NCBI GenBank assembly: GCA_018894105.1
Contig: CM032123.1
Coordinates: 5,705,001 to 5,769,000 of the forward strand
Reading direction: 5' to 3'
Length of the DNA: 64,000 nucleotides
Origin: Jacaranda mimosifolia
Lineage: Eukaryota; Streptophyta; Magnoliopsida; Lamiales; Bignoniaceae
The notes under the pieces were generated by a model, which saw only the letters and a program-made list of their open reading frames with translations, searched no databases and had not been told where the DNA came from. Below, piece after piece: positions 45,925 to 57,656 of this stretch. The stretch's first letter is position 1; each line of letters starts with the position of its first letter. The position numbers were made by a program, and so were the translations under genes.

Positions 45925-48262
45925 GTTCAAATTTAGTCCCATAATTTGATTCTACTAATAAAATAAAATTTTAAATATTCGAATCTTATAATAAATATAG
46001 TGTTTATTGAAATTTAATAATTTAAGAATAAATTGAGCTCAAATTTCATTTTCCTTTAATTCTATCCTATGTGGTATCTTATAGGGCACCACATGACGCT
46101 ATATCAGCAAGTTCTTTCTCCACCCATCTACATGGCCGTCACTTACCACTTCAATAAAATAAAAAATCAAACAAAAAAATATATAAATTTTGAAAGATAT
46201 TTATATACTTATATATATATACACATATTCATACATATATAGACATATTAATACATACTAACAAACATATATATAAATATAATATATTTGTATATATATA
46301 CACCCACTTCCCCATTCCCTCCTCATAGCCGGCGGGCCGCTAGCCAAATTGCCGCCACTGCAAGCGGCCTCGCAGTGCTGGCCAAATGGCGCAGCCATAT
46401 TACTTTTGGGGATAGGGGGCCGGGGCCGGGGGAAAGGGAGGGAGGGGGGGGGGGACGTCGACATACCAGATTGTTTTATGGGGAGGGTCGGTAGGGTTGT
46501 AGTATATCTGCATCCATTTAAAGTGGATATTATTCATATTCGATTAGTATTTATTCGATTATAAATGAATATGGATATGATAAATATGTATTCGATTCGT
46601 TTAATATCCGATCCGAATATATATATTTATTAAATAATATATTATTTATATTTTTTAATAAAAATCTCATAATCCATATATATATATAAATTATAATTGA
46701 AGAAGTGGAAAGAAAAAAGAATAAATTTGAAAAATTATTGTAATATAGAGAAAAAATTGAAGAATAAAATTAATCAACATAATTATTGTTGGTTGACTTT
46801 ATACTTAATATACTTAAATATCATTATTATTATTAATAAGTACTAATAATCAATTATAAAGTCAATTATTAATTAGAAATTATGCTATTTGTTTGATTTC
46901 TTTCGTTTTAATGAAATTATATAGTTCCTTCTATTAATTAAAATATGTATTTGTTATAGGTTCATAGATTCACATATTTGGATATTTGTAAATGAATATC
47001 TAAATAATTATCATCAAATATGAAGATAAAATAATAATTCAAATATGGATAAGTTTAATAAAATATGAACACATCTGAATAATTATAATCGAATACGGAT
47101 ATATCCGAATCTGATCGATATTCGATGTATACGAATTTGGATATCATTTTTAAATATCCATCAAATCTGTATCTATATCCGAATATTCAAAAAGTTAAAC
47201 GGATATGAATATGAAAATAGTATATTCAATTCGTTTAATATTCGTTTACACCCCTGTGAGTGGGCTATGGGAGTGGTGGGGGCAGTTGGGGTGGGAAAGG
47301 GAAAGGGAAAGGGAAAGGTGGGGTGGGGTTGCAGGGAAGGGAGGTGAAGGAGAGGGGAAGTTCATTTATGTATATTTTAATTAATAAATAAAATTAATTA
47401 AATTAATGTGAATATATTTATAATTTTAACATTATTAAATATATAATTAAATTATATTTTTAAGATGTAGATTTACATTTTTATCTTTTTAGTTTTTAAT
47501 TAATAAAAAAGTTGACGTAAATTATTTTACATGTCTTTATTATTTTTGAATTTTAAAAATATATTGTCTTGATAATTTAAATTTTCTAAATTTTTCTTAC
47601 TTGTTTTTATTTTTGGTTAAACCTAACTAAATTTAATTAAAGTATCTTAGTTATGAAACTGTTTTAATATTATTAAATATATATTTCAAAATTACTAAAA
47701 TTATATAAAATGGTAAATTTAGATTTTTAAAAATTTAAGGTTATAACAAATAAATTCTAATAAATATAAAATATTATAAATAGGTTCTAGGATATTTTCA
47801 TCACAATAAATTAGCTACCTGAGGATCTTTTTGAGTTACTATTTTTGTATCAACATCATAATTTTTTTTTATGGGGCATTTGGTATTTTAATTTTTGATA
47901 TGCGACTTTTAAATTTTTTAGCACCTAATTTAATGTATTTTTGGATTTTGTTTATTTTTTTTATGACGTGAAATTTTTATTTTGTGACGGGGCGTTTATT
48001 AATTTATTTTAATTAACTTAGCCATTTTTTATTGAGGTGTGAAGTCCATAATCACATCAACTGTCATGCAGGTGGGTGGAGGATGAGCTTGATGACAGGG
48101 CGCCACATCACCTACCACATAAGATCAGGCTAAAGGAAAATGGGATTTGGGCCTAATTTGTTCTTAGATTGTCAAATTTCAATAGATAGTGTGCCTATTA
48201 TAAGGCCCAAATATTTAAAGTCTTATTTTGCTAGTATGGCCAAATTACAGAATTAAATTTAC
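45925..48262. mobile_element. Long-TIR DNA element with nested insertion
   Basis: Inverted arms of about 230 bases or more: 45925-46160 and 48030-48262. Matching pairs include TTATAATAAATATAGTG with the complement of CACACTATCTATT-like sequence, ATTTCATTTTCCTTTA with TAAAGGAAAATGGGAT, and CTCCACCCATCTACATG with its near complement at 48070. GC-rich patches (46310-46480, 47255-47360) lie inside and include a GGGAAA repeat near 47298-47317. TCCTGTT near both edges is a possible target duplication. Mutator-like is my best guess. Confidence 0.65.
46497..47250. mobile_element. hAT-like insert rich in TATCCGAAT motifs
   Basis: Ends read TAGGGTTGTAGTATATCTGC and, as the reverse complement of the right, CAGGGGTGTAAACG, both of the YARNG form. 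Inner motifs such as TTCGATTCGTTTAATATCCG are shared with the element at 49643-53771. Flanking 8-mers do not clearly match. Confidence 0.5.
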
Positions 48263-48391
48263 ATTTTTCCTGTTAAAAATCAATATAACTTTTAAGCAAA
48301 GTACACTCCTGATCATCTGAGATTATATTACTGACTATTAATTAATCAGTCATAATATTATATATCTGTGTACTTAATGGATGATTATATT

Positions 48392-49284
48392 TAAGGGCGT
48401 TAATTCGGGTGGGTTGGGTTGAGGTAAGGACATAACATAAAAATATACCCAACCCAACATGATGCTAATCCTAGAAGGCTCAGTTCTAACTTGATCTACA
48501 AAAAATCGAGTCAGGTTCAGGTTGATCTAATTTTCTATCAGGTCACCCAACAACCTGTTAAACCTAACTCAACCCAACCCAGCTTGATTTATATATTTTA
48601 TTTTTCATATTTATAAATTCCAACATTATAATTGAGTAGACGTTTGATCTACCAATAAAATTTATAATCTACATAATTATTAATGTCTAAGAAAGTAAGA
48701 AACATAATAACTTCAAAAGCTATCATGTCCACAATTACTCCAAATACAAAAAAGTAATAAATTATTGTTCAATAAACAATTTTGATGACAACCGTCAATG
48801 CAGAATTAACTATTAAATAGTAAAAATTAAAGTCCAAAGACAATTTTGATGACAACCATCAAATTCAAAATCTTCTTTGCACCACTAGCTTGTTTCCTCC
48901 ACTAATTCATAGCCCAAAACCCCACAAACAAATCTTCTTTTGATATGTATTGGAGATTTTAAGATTTTTGAAATTTTGAATAAATTTTTTTTCTTGGTTT
49001 AGATTATTGGATATAAATTTTTTAAATTTAGATTTTATTTTTAATTAGCGAATTATTTTCAGGTTGGGTCGAGTTGGATCAGGTTTATTTCGTTATTGGG
49101 TCACCCGCTTGTAGTTTTAGGTTTAGCGAGCTGACCCAACCAACACAACCTTATTCTTTTTTCCCGGATTAGTTTCAGGTCCGACCCAATTTGATCCAAA
49201 CCTGAAAATATCAAACCCAAATATGATATTTTTCAGGTGGGTCATAGTCAGGTGATCAAGTTGAGTTTGATTTTGACACCCTTC
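48392..49284. mobile_element. hAT-like element, 893 bp, perfect 8-bp target duplication
   Basis: ATATTATT-like flanks are exactly ATTATATT on both sides (48384-48391, 49285-49292). Ends are TAAGGGCGTTAATTCGGGT and, from the right, GAAGGGTGTCAAAATCAAAC. Subterminal GGGTTGGGTTG and GACCCAAC-type motifs occur in both orientations. No transposase. Confidence 0.85.
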
Positions 49285-49973
49285 ATTATATTATCCTAGT
49301 TCCTAATAGGTAATCTATCAATTATTTTACATGTTTGTTTGAGTGCATTTGACGAGTAGGGAGTATCATTTTCATCATTTTTGTAAAAAAAAAAAAAAAG
49401 ACCTCCTGAAGATTATTGTTATTAAGAAAAAGAAAGATTAATCATTAACGAAAGACCAAAGAAAAATAATGAGTGTTTGAATATTAGCACTAATATACCT
49501 CTATATATATGTATATATATATATATATATGGTAGGAGTCTTGGGATTTTTCCTTTTAGAAAACTTAAGAGTACTTCTGTTAAAAGCACAGAGTTTACTT
49601 ATTAGACAAAATATGAAATTTATTGAAAACAACAAACGTACTTAGGGCTATAAATGGATATTTAAAAATTCGTTTATCGTTCGTATTCGAATTTTTTTAT
49701 AGGACATATTATCCGTATTCGTTTAAAACGGACATTATCTGTAACACCCCTAAAATTAAAAATTTCAAAAAATAAGAGTTTAGAAATCAAGATTTTGCTT
49801 GGTCGGATGTTAGGGCTTGGAAAAGAAATAAAAAGGACTTAATTGCAAGAAAATTAAAAGTTTTGAGGTCGAATCGCAATTTGAGGAGACTTGATTGAAC
49901 ATTTTCCTTAAACTTTGGGGTTTGCATGGAAAGAAAAAGTCGATTGGGTCAAATTTGGATTTTAAAAATTTGA

Positions 49974-50667
49974 TAGGACCCAATTGCATTAATCAGCTTT
50001 GTTGGGGGCTCAATTAGAATTTTGCAAAAATAGCCTATATATAATTGGTATTTTCATTTTCCTCCCCATTTCCTTTTTTCTTCTTCCCACGATCCCCCTA
50101 CATCTTCGCAAGCGATCTCTTCCGGCAGCCAAAATTTTCTTCAACCAACCCATTTTCCTTCTTTTTCTCCTCACCCGAAGCCCGACGACGCCACATGCAC
50201 GGTGTTTGAACGGTGGCACCACCAAATTTTGAAGCTTGAAGCTCGGCCACGACAAGGTTGACAGATGGCGGTGTATCGGCAACGGAAGTGAGTTCTGGGT
50301 GGTGCAAACTGAAGCTCTCTAATAGGACCCAATTTCATTAATCAGCTTTGTTGGGGGCTCAATTAGAATTTTGCAAAAATAGCCTATATATAATTAGTAT
50401 TTTCATTTTCCTCCCTATTTCCTTTCTTTTTTGTCCTGCGATCCCCCTATATCTTCGCAGACGATCTCTTCCAGCAGCCAAAATTTTCTTCAACCAACCC
50501 ATTTTCCTTCTTCTTCTTCTCACCCGAAGCCTAGCGACACCACATGCATGGTGTTTGAACGGCGGCACCACCAAATTTTGAAGCTTGAAGCTCGGCCATG
50601 GCAAGGTTGACGGACGGCGGTGTACTAGCAACATAGGCGAGTTCTAGGTGGTGCAAACTGAAGGTCT
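49974..50667 (+). repeat. 349-bp tandem duplication in the solo LTR
   Basis: Units 49974-50322 and 50323-50667 both start TAGGACCCAATT and end GTGCAAACTGAAG plus a short tail. By eye over 90% alike. Each carries the same short frame (MLGAQLEFCKNSLYII), which I take as LTR sequence and not a gene. Confidence 0.92.
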
Positions 50668-52104
50668 CAGCTCGGTGACCTCGTGGTAGCTTTACCCAGA
50701 GGTGAGAGGCGGTGGCGACGGCAGAACATAGGTTATTGGAGATGGTGGCGGGTTTGGTGGTTGTATCTTTCAGGCAAGTTTTGGGGGCAATTTTGGATGC
50801 AAAACTTGAAACTAGTGGTGGTTTTGGATTCACGAGGGTGAGAGGAACAAATTGGTGGTAAGATTGATCTGCTTCGGCGGCGGCGGGAGGAGGATAGTTT
50901 TCTCCCCTCGACGCGATGAACACAATCGTGTAATTGGTTCATGAATTTGGGGTCTCGTTGAGTGGATTGTGGTAAAGGAATGGGAAGGGTTTTTGCTTAT
51001 GTATGTATATATATGCATATTGTACCATTATTTCGTTAAATCTTGTTTTATGTGATAATGAAGGATTTATATATACGATTGATATGTATTTCCCCATGCT
51101 TGGAGTATTGTGTAGTTAGTGGACTCGAATTTGTCTTGTTATAGCTTAAGGATGGACTAAATGAGTTTAATAATTGATTAAACCCTAATTTTATGTACTT
51201 AAGACCTAAGTGGCATTTATTAGGATTAATTATGTAGGGATTGGACTCTTTTGTGTGGATTAGGATGATGATATGATAATGACTTTGAAATTAAGAATGA
51301 AATATCATGTTATTTTTGGAACTGATATAGAGCATTGTGGCTAATTCTAGAATAATCGGTTTATTGGAGTATCTTGTGTAGGTAGTACTTATTAAACCTG
51401 TATTATTATGTTGATCTATAAGTTAGTGATGTTAGAATGCTTATGATGCAATTTTAGAAGGCTACTAGAGTTGAATAGGAGTTTTGACTATGGAAATATT
51501 CTTTTGATTAGGTGACCAAGAAGTGGGTCCTGCCAATCAGTAGATTGTGGGCTATGGTTGTTTGCTGAAACTATAAGAGGTGAAGATCTGCCAATCTAGC
51601 ACTTCTCATACTATCTGTTATTGTGATGAACCCTCACGTGGGTTTTCTATTTTTGTTTTGATTTCTGTTTCTGTACCATATTCTGATTTGTTTTAAATCT
51701 GGAAATTATTTGAATTTCGATTGTTATCTGTTATCTGATATGAACACCCATGTGAGGGTTATTGTTTGTTATTAATTTTGATTTTTGTCTGTTCTGACAC
51801 CCAGAACCTTATCTGTTATCTGTATCTCAGCTGTCTGTGTGTCTCGTATCCGTACCAATCTGTATCATTCTCTGTTGCCTTGCCCGCATATTTGTTTATT
51901 TGTTTAGCTTTATTTGGCCATGCTAGTTTATCTGAATCTATTTGTTGCTATCATGTTGCCTTGACGGCATTTTTGTTCTGTTTTGTTTTGTACTATTTTA
52001 TCTTGGAACCGGCGGTGTGCTATGGACTTTCCCTTGGGCATCTAAACAAATGGTTGTTGATTCTATTATATGTATGGAGAAAATGTGGGCCAAGGGCCAA
52101 TCCG

Positions 52105-52300
52105 GGTGAAATGTTTAGTTATGTGGGGCACGCTAAGGACTTTCCCTCGGGTGTCAACGATACACTAGGGACTTTCCCCTGGGTGTCGGCGGTATGCCAG
52201 AGACTTTCCCTTGGGTGTCGGCGGTACACTAAGGACTTTCCCCTAGGTATCAGCAGTGCGCCAGAGGTTTCCCTTAGGCATTTGCGGTGCGCTATACAGT
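52105..52300 (+). repeat. Minisatellite, 32-bp unit, about five copies
   Basis: GACTTTCCC recurs exactly every 32 bases (52137, 52169, 52201, 52233, then GGTTTCCC at 52265), each followed by a GGGTGTCGGCGGTA-like block. An isolated related unit lies near 52024. Confidence 0.92.
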
Positions 52301-52608
52301 TTGTATGGGCATCCGCCATGTACTAAGCTGCTTCACCTAGGTAAACTGATTTTCTGACTGGAATAAGGTGATTCTGCAATGCATGTCCGTAGTCTTTCTT
52401 GGAATGCATATGATTTGGATTTGTTTTGCGTATCTGAATTCTGTTTGTCTGAAATCTGTCTTGGAGCAATAAGGCAGGAAAGTTTTTTGTTTTGCTATGT
52501 TTACTTTTTTATTCTAAATTTGTCATGTTCTGTATGTTTAATTGATGATCTGTTGAGTTGAATCTTCCTCGATAGATCTTTTCTGTTATTCTTAAGTTAT
52601 CCCTCACT

Positions 52609-52622
52609 AAGTCTTTAGACTT
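52609..52622 (+). other. Conserved palindrome in the solo LTR
   Basis: AAGTCTTTAGACTT, counterpart of 33661-33675 and 40334-40348. Relative to 33661 the sixth stem pair has changed from C-G to T-A on both sides. Confidence 0.5.
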
Positions 52623-54081
52623 ACCCCCAATATCTCTTGACCTTCTCAGACAGGTTTTGGCGATGATCTCGTATTTCAGGCTTGGAAGGATGTAAATATG
52701 TTTTGTAATAGAATAGATGCTTAAACTTGTGTATGAATCACTTTTATGTTTAGTGGAAACTTGGAGATGTTGTGAGATGTCTGACTTGAACTTATGGTTT
52801 GTAGTAGGTATGAAACGATGAATGATGAATTTGTGATGGTATGAAATTTGTACTTTTGTAAGACGTGCTTAGGTTGAAGCTTGTTGCTATCTTTGATAAT
52901 TTTCAAAAAAATTTCTGATGGGCCTATTGTATGAATTATGGATGAGATTTATGTCTGAATCAGAGTGGTACCTCCATTATCTGTATTCGATTAGTAAATA
53001 TCCAACTGTAAATGAATAGTAATATGATAATTATTTATCCGATCCATTTAATATCCACTCCGAATACACATCTGTTTATATATTCGATTATCCGTAATTT
53101 AATTAAATTTTTTATCAATATCTAATAAATAATATTTAAAAAATTATTATATATAATATATTACTATACGTAATAAATTATTTTTATTTTTTCAATATGA
53201 AATCTCGTAATCTATATATAAATGAATATAAGTATAAATTAGCAATTAAAGAACTAATAAAAAAATTAATAGTTAATGATTATGAAGAATCGATAGACGA
53301 TAGTAGTGATAATTAAACGCTACTAAATCAAGAAAAAAAAATTGAAAAATCAATATATGAACGATAAAATTGATGAATATAAAATTATTGTTGCTTGACT
53401 TTATAATTAATTTATATTAGTGTCATTTTATTAATATTAATTAATCATAAAGTTAATCATTAATTAAAAACAATTAACTAAATAAAGAATAATTATTTTT
53501 TTAATTTTAAGATAAAGTAGTAATCTTTTTTTAAAATGAAATTTATTAGAAAAAAAATGCAATTTATTACAAGTTAATGGATTTGGATATTTATAAATGA
53601 AAATTCAAATATTTATAAATGTATGTATCCTAATAATTAAACTTGGATACGGATATATCTGAATTCGGTTAATATCCATCGGATATGAATTAGGATGCTA
53701 TTAAAAAATATCCGTCAGATATGGATACGGATCAGTATATCCGTGCCGTTTAATATTTGTTTATAGCCCTAAACATACTTTAATTAGAGTATTAAACATA
53801 TTATAGTTTAATATATTTATAGTCCAAAACTTCTTTTTTATTAAAATAAAGTTTTTGACCATACTATTTTGTTGCATAAAATTTTTATATAATTTAATCC
53901 ATTCCTTCTTATATATATATATATATATATGCACACACACATATTAGGAATTCGTTAGCTCAGATTCATATATAAAAATATATACGAGAGAGATGCCCTT
54001 GCACTTATTGACCATTAATCTTAAACATATATAGTTTCACTCTCAAAATCAAAATTTCAAGTTCATTATAAAGAGAATAAA

Positions 54082-54569
54082 ATTAGCTATGATCACTAAC
54101 GAAAGATAAATTAATGACAAAATAATAAACAACAATGCAAAAGTTGTCACTAATTTAAATATTGGGTGACAAAATTTAAGTGTCAATACAAAAGTTATCA
54201 CTTTAATTATTTTTACAAACTAAATAGTGACAAGAAAAAAATTTAAATTATGACTATTGATAATTAGTGACACATTTATGGTGACCGCTTAGTAACAATG
54301 CAGATCTTGTCACAAGTTATAGTAAGAATCTTTATGTTGTCATCGTGTGCGCATCACTAATTGTTGATAGTGATAACTTAAAATATTAATTTTTGTCACT
54401 GCTGAGCCATATTGTGACAAAACAAAAATTATTATTACTTAATTAAAAAATATTATTATTGGTCTCAAAAAAAAAAAAAGTTTTTGTCATTTAATACATA
54501 TTAGTAGTAATAATTTTTGCATTGTCGCTTATTATTGTTTCACTATTATAACATTCTTTTTTATAGTTA
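54082..54569. mobile_element. Foldback-type MITE in copy B only
   Basis: The first 110 and last 110 bases are roughly inverted, for example AACAACAATGCAAAAGTTGT near 54129 against the complement of 54510-54535. GTGACAA-type motifs repeat in both directions. Copy A lacks it. Edges and target duplication are uncertain. Confidence 0.55.
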
Positions 54570-54772
54570 TGACACATATAAATAATAAATTCCATGCTTT
54601 CTATCTATTTTGTCACAAATAAAACATGTATTGTAGCAGCAAATATTAAGTACAAATATGAGCAACAACAATTTATACATCTAACCGAAGGAACTGATGT
54701 ATATAATTATCTTAAAAGCATCACTCAGCAAAGTTCATTGATTGCCTCACAATCTTTACTGTAAAAAGTAAA

Positions 54773-54778
54773 TTTATT
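54773..54778 (-). terminator. Candidate poly(A) signal of the P450 gene
   Basis: AATAAA on the minus strand, 30 bases past the stop. It is conserved as AATAAA in the pseudogene (near 22120). Confidence 0.45.
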
Positions 54779-54807
54779 GTCACAATTCCACTGTCCAACA
54801 AAGTCTC

Positions 54808-56553
54808 TCAGAGTTTGACAGGAACAGCCCTGAGGGGGACAGCCTTCTGCAACGAAAGCTTAAACTTTTCGTCCATGTTCATTTCTTCCGGCTTAACTTC
54901 CCCTTCAAGTGTCCAATCGAAGTTGTGAATTAGGGAGGCCACCATGAGGTGCACCATGCGATAAGCCAAAGGCATTCCTGGACATATTCTCCTCCCTGAG
55001 CCAAATGGAATAAGCTCAAAATCTTGGCCCCTAATGTCTATTCTGTTGTCTAAAAATCTTTCAGGTTCAAAAGAATCAGGATTTGACCATATACGAGAAT
55101 CTCTGCCTAATGCCCATACATTAACAAGTATTTGAGAATTTTTGGGTATTATGTAACCATTAATTTCAGTATCAGCCTCAGCCTTGTGAGGTACGAGTAA
55201 AGGAGCAGACGGATGAAGCCTCAAAGTTTCTTTGAATACCGCATGTAAGTATGGCAACTTAGATATGTCAGATTCTTCAACCTGTCCATTTTGGCCAATG
55301 ACAATTTGAAGCTCGTTCCTTGCTTTTGCCATTTTCTTCGGGTTGTTGATTAATTCTGCCATGGCCCACTCTACCGTGGCTGCACTTGTGTCTGTTCCTG
55401 CAACAAATAAATCCTAACATAAAGTGGCAAAAATTAATACACAAGGTTATGTCATCTTAAATATATAAAATTTCTTTATGTTATGTGTATGCACCTTAAG
55501 TGAATTGAAAAAAATTAAAGAATCAACATAAACTACTATCATTTGAAATGAAATGATGAAGATATTTTTCTGATCAAAAGTTTAAAAATAAAATGTAAAT
55601 TTGGTATTTTTCTTGTTAAAATTGAAGATCAAAATTCAGGAAAGAGTTTCACTTACCATAAGTAAATGTACTATGTCACTCCGGGATAATTCAGACTCAT
55701 TTTTGCGGCTGATGTCAAGTAGTGCCTCTAATAGATCATTTTTGGACTCAGAAATCATGGATGTGCCGCTTTTTGATTGCAGTCTCTTGTCAATTATATC
55801 ATCAAAGATTCTGATCACTTTTCCGAAATATGATGTCGTTTTGCTCCTAATCCCTTGAGGATCGACAGGCTTAAGAAACGGGAAGTAGTCAGCAAGATTT
55901 GGCGTGCTGACAGTTTGCATTATACCATGCACAAGTTCCTTGAATTCTTGTGAGGACTCTGAACTATACTGGGCAAAGTCCACTGAAAACAAACTGCCTG
56001 AAATAAGATTCAGCGTTGTAGCAAAGGCCGCATCAGCAATATCCACAACTTGGCAGCTATCGCAACATTCTTGCACGTACTCACGGAGTTTCTTCAGTTT
56101 TTCACCGCGGAGGCCCTGGCTTGCCTCAAGTCTCTGCAGCGAAAACATCTGCTCTTTGCATATTTTCCGAAGAACCCGCCACTGGCTGGCCACCGGAAGC
56201 CACGCAATTGACACCTTGTTGTGGCCGTAAACCTCAGATGCAGCTGGGTGGGGTCGACCGGAGAGCATCTGATCATGCTTTTGAAGTACTTGCTTAGCAA
56301 TTTCCGGGGAGGATACAACTATTGTGTCTATGGTGCCAAATTTGAGGTGCATTAAAGGGCCATAAATCTTAGAGAGTTTGGCGAGTGATTGGTGGGGGTT
56401 TTGGCCAAGTTGGAGAATGTTTCCAATAATCGGAAAGAGTGGCGGCCCCGGAGGAAGGCTGGCTGGTCTTCGAGGTCGTAAAATTGATGTGAGGATATGA
56501 AAAAAAGGCCACGACAGAATACATAGCAGAAACAAAAATGGGACAAAATCCAT
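54808..56553 (-). CDS. Cytochrome P450, CYP76 type, two exons (join 55657-56553, 54808-55413)
   Basis: Exon 1 (299 codons) ends ATG|GTAAGT and exon 2 starts after TTAG, phase 0, giving 500 residues, the usual P450 size. It is an ER-bound monooxygenase: N-terminal membrane anchor (about 3-24), proline hinge LPPGPP (33-38), I-helix AGTDTS (304-309) right after the intron, K-helix ETLR (361-364), PERF (416-419), and heme loop FGSGRRICPG with Cys443 as heme ligand. The whole sequence reads like the CYP76 family of clan 71, known for terpenoid hydroxylation (geraniol 8-hydroxylase, ferruginol synthase). The substrate here cannot be told from sequence. The intron position is the typical single intron of this clan. 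No broken residue is seen, so the gene is probably functional. Its nearest paralog is the pseudogene at 22152-23870. Confidence 0.95.
55414..55656 (-). other. P450 intron, 243 bp
   Basis: Donor GTAAGTGAAAC and acceptor TTATGTTAG. The matching intron in the pseudogene is 258 bp with the same ends. Confidence 0.93.
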
Positions 56554-56603
56554 GGATATTTATTTTCGTCCCGTTAGTTCAGAAAGATAATATGTAGGAG
56601 TAA

Positions 56604-56617
56604 TTATATATATAAGT
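56604..56617 (-). promoter_or_regulatory. Candidate TATA box of the P450 gene
   Basis: TTATATATATAATT on the minus strand, about 50-65 bases before the ATG. Confidence 0.5.
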
Positions 56618-57214
56618 TGAACTACTAATGGGAGGAGGTAAGCTTAATTCTACTTGTGTATGAGAGAAATTTGATACTTTCATATGTTGAGAGTTGAGAC
56701 TTGAGCGGCAAAGTAAGCACTCCATTTATTTAACGGCGAGACCTTGGGACAAGCATATGACTCAACTTCTTGACACAGAATGCTTTTACCCAATTGTTTT
56801 TCTCACGGCACGCAGCTTTGATATTTTTCAACCGCACAATTGGATTCATTGTGTAAACATGAAATATATTTTATTTTTAAAAGAGACTCACACATATAAT
56901 ATGTCCTATTTCGAAATAGATAATTTTAATTGTGTGTGTATATATATATATATGAGATAAATAAATTATTTATTAGATGGATTTTCCCATATTTTTATCT
57001 CCTAGATCCCGACAAATTTAGGATGGGCTGTCCACATCATCCACTACCTCCTCAACTTTATCTTCACATATTCAGCAAAATCATTGCTCTTCAAAGTGAA
57101 TTCACTTTGAATTCGATGCATATTATTTATGGCTCAATTTGAATATCAGTCCATTTTAAGGTTGAAAAATGATATTTTCAAAAGTAGAGGACCGATATGT
57201 CGGTAGAGAAACTA

Positions 57215-57580
57215 GGGGCCGTTTGGTTTTGTTCTTTGGAGTCATTTTCATTTTTTGGTAAAAAAAAAATATAGTAAAAAATTAGTTATAAATGTGTTTT
57301 TGAAAATAAAATATTATTTGGAGATTTTGTTTAAAATGTAATGATTACGTATGGTTGAAAATGAGTTATATTTGAAAAATATAGTGTTTTTGTATTAAAA
57401 ATCGTGCAAATATAAGTAGGAGAAAATGAAAAGTGAAAATGAAGAGAAAGTATAAAAGTTTGTGTGAAAAAAATATTTTGAGAATGAAAATACCTATGAA
57501 AATGAGAAAAAAGTTGATGACTTTTTATTTTCAATTTCAGCAGAAAATGAAAATGAGTCCAGAAAACAAAAATTAACGGG
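57215..57580. mobile_element. MITE, 366 bp, 3-bp target duplication CTA
   Basis: Ends GGGGCCGTTTGGTTTTG and, from the right, CCCGTTAATTTTTG. CTA flanks both sides (57212-57214, 57581-57583). The duplicate locus at 24503-24505 has a single CTA and no insert, so the site is proven by an empty partner. The inner ATTTTCATTTTC-type sequence links it to the 60600-61647 cluster in inverse orientation. Confidence 0.85.
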
Positions 57581-57656
57581 CTATAAAGCAATGGTCCCAC
57601 TTTCACCTTCTCATTTTCAATGAACCTTTTATATATAAATGTGAAAAAAAAAAGCG

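Larger units (their letters stand above)
49740..52976 (+). mobile_element. Solo LTR, 3.24 kb, TGTAAC family, perfect 5-bp target duplication
   Basis: Starts TGTAACACCCCTAAAATT and ends GAGTGGTACCTCCA. TTATC flanks both sides (49735-49739, 52977-52981). It sits inside the hAT-like element, whose halves rejoin across it. No retrotransposon internal domain is present, so recombination between LTRs is the likely origin. It carries a 349-bp tandem duplication and a 32-bp minisatellite. Confidence 0.87.
49643..53771. mobile_element. hAT-like element containing a solo LTR
   Basis: Ends are TAGGGCTATAAATGG and, from the right, TAGGGCTATAAACAAATATT. Flanks AACGTACT (49635-49642) and AACATACT (53772-53779) agree at seven of eight positions. 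Without the LTR the element is about 0.9 kb. The homologous site in copy A (near 21201) is uninterrupted. Confidence 0.82.

Noticed and set aside
46258..46564. Pro/Gly/Arg-rich short ORFs in the GC-rich patch
   Set aside because: Composition-driven open frames in both strands within a transposon.
49999..50942. Repeated ORFs MLGAQLEFCKNSLYII and antisense frames of up to 130 residues
   Set aside because: The frame is doubled by the 349-bp tandem duplication inside a solo LTR. No homology, no conserved frame in sister LTRs.
51766..52326. 186-residue ORF over the 32-bp minisatellite
   Set aside because: Hydrophobic low-complexity start followed by translation of a tandem repeat whose 32-base unit is not a multiple of three. 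Not a plausible protein.
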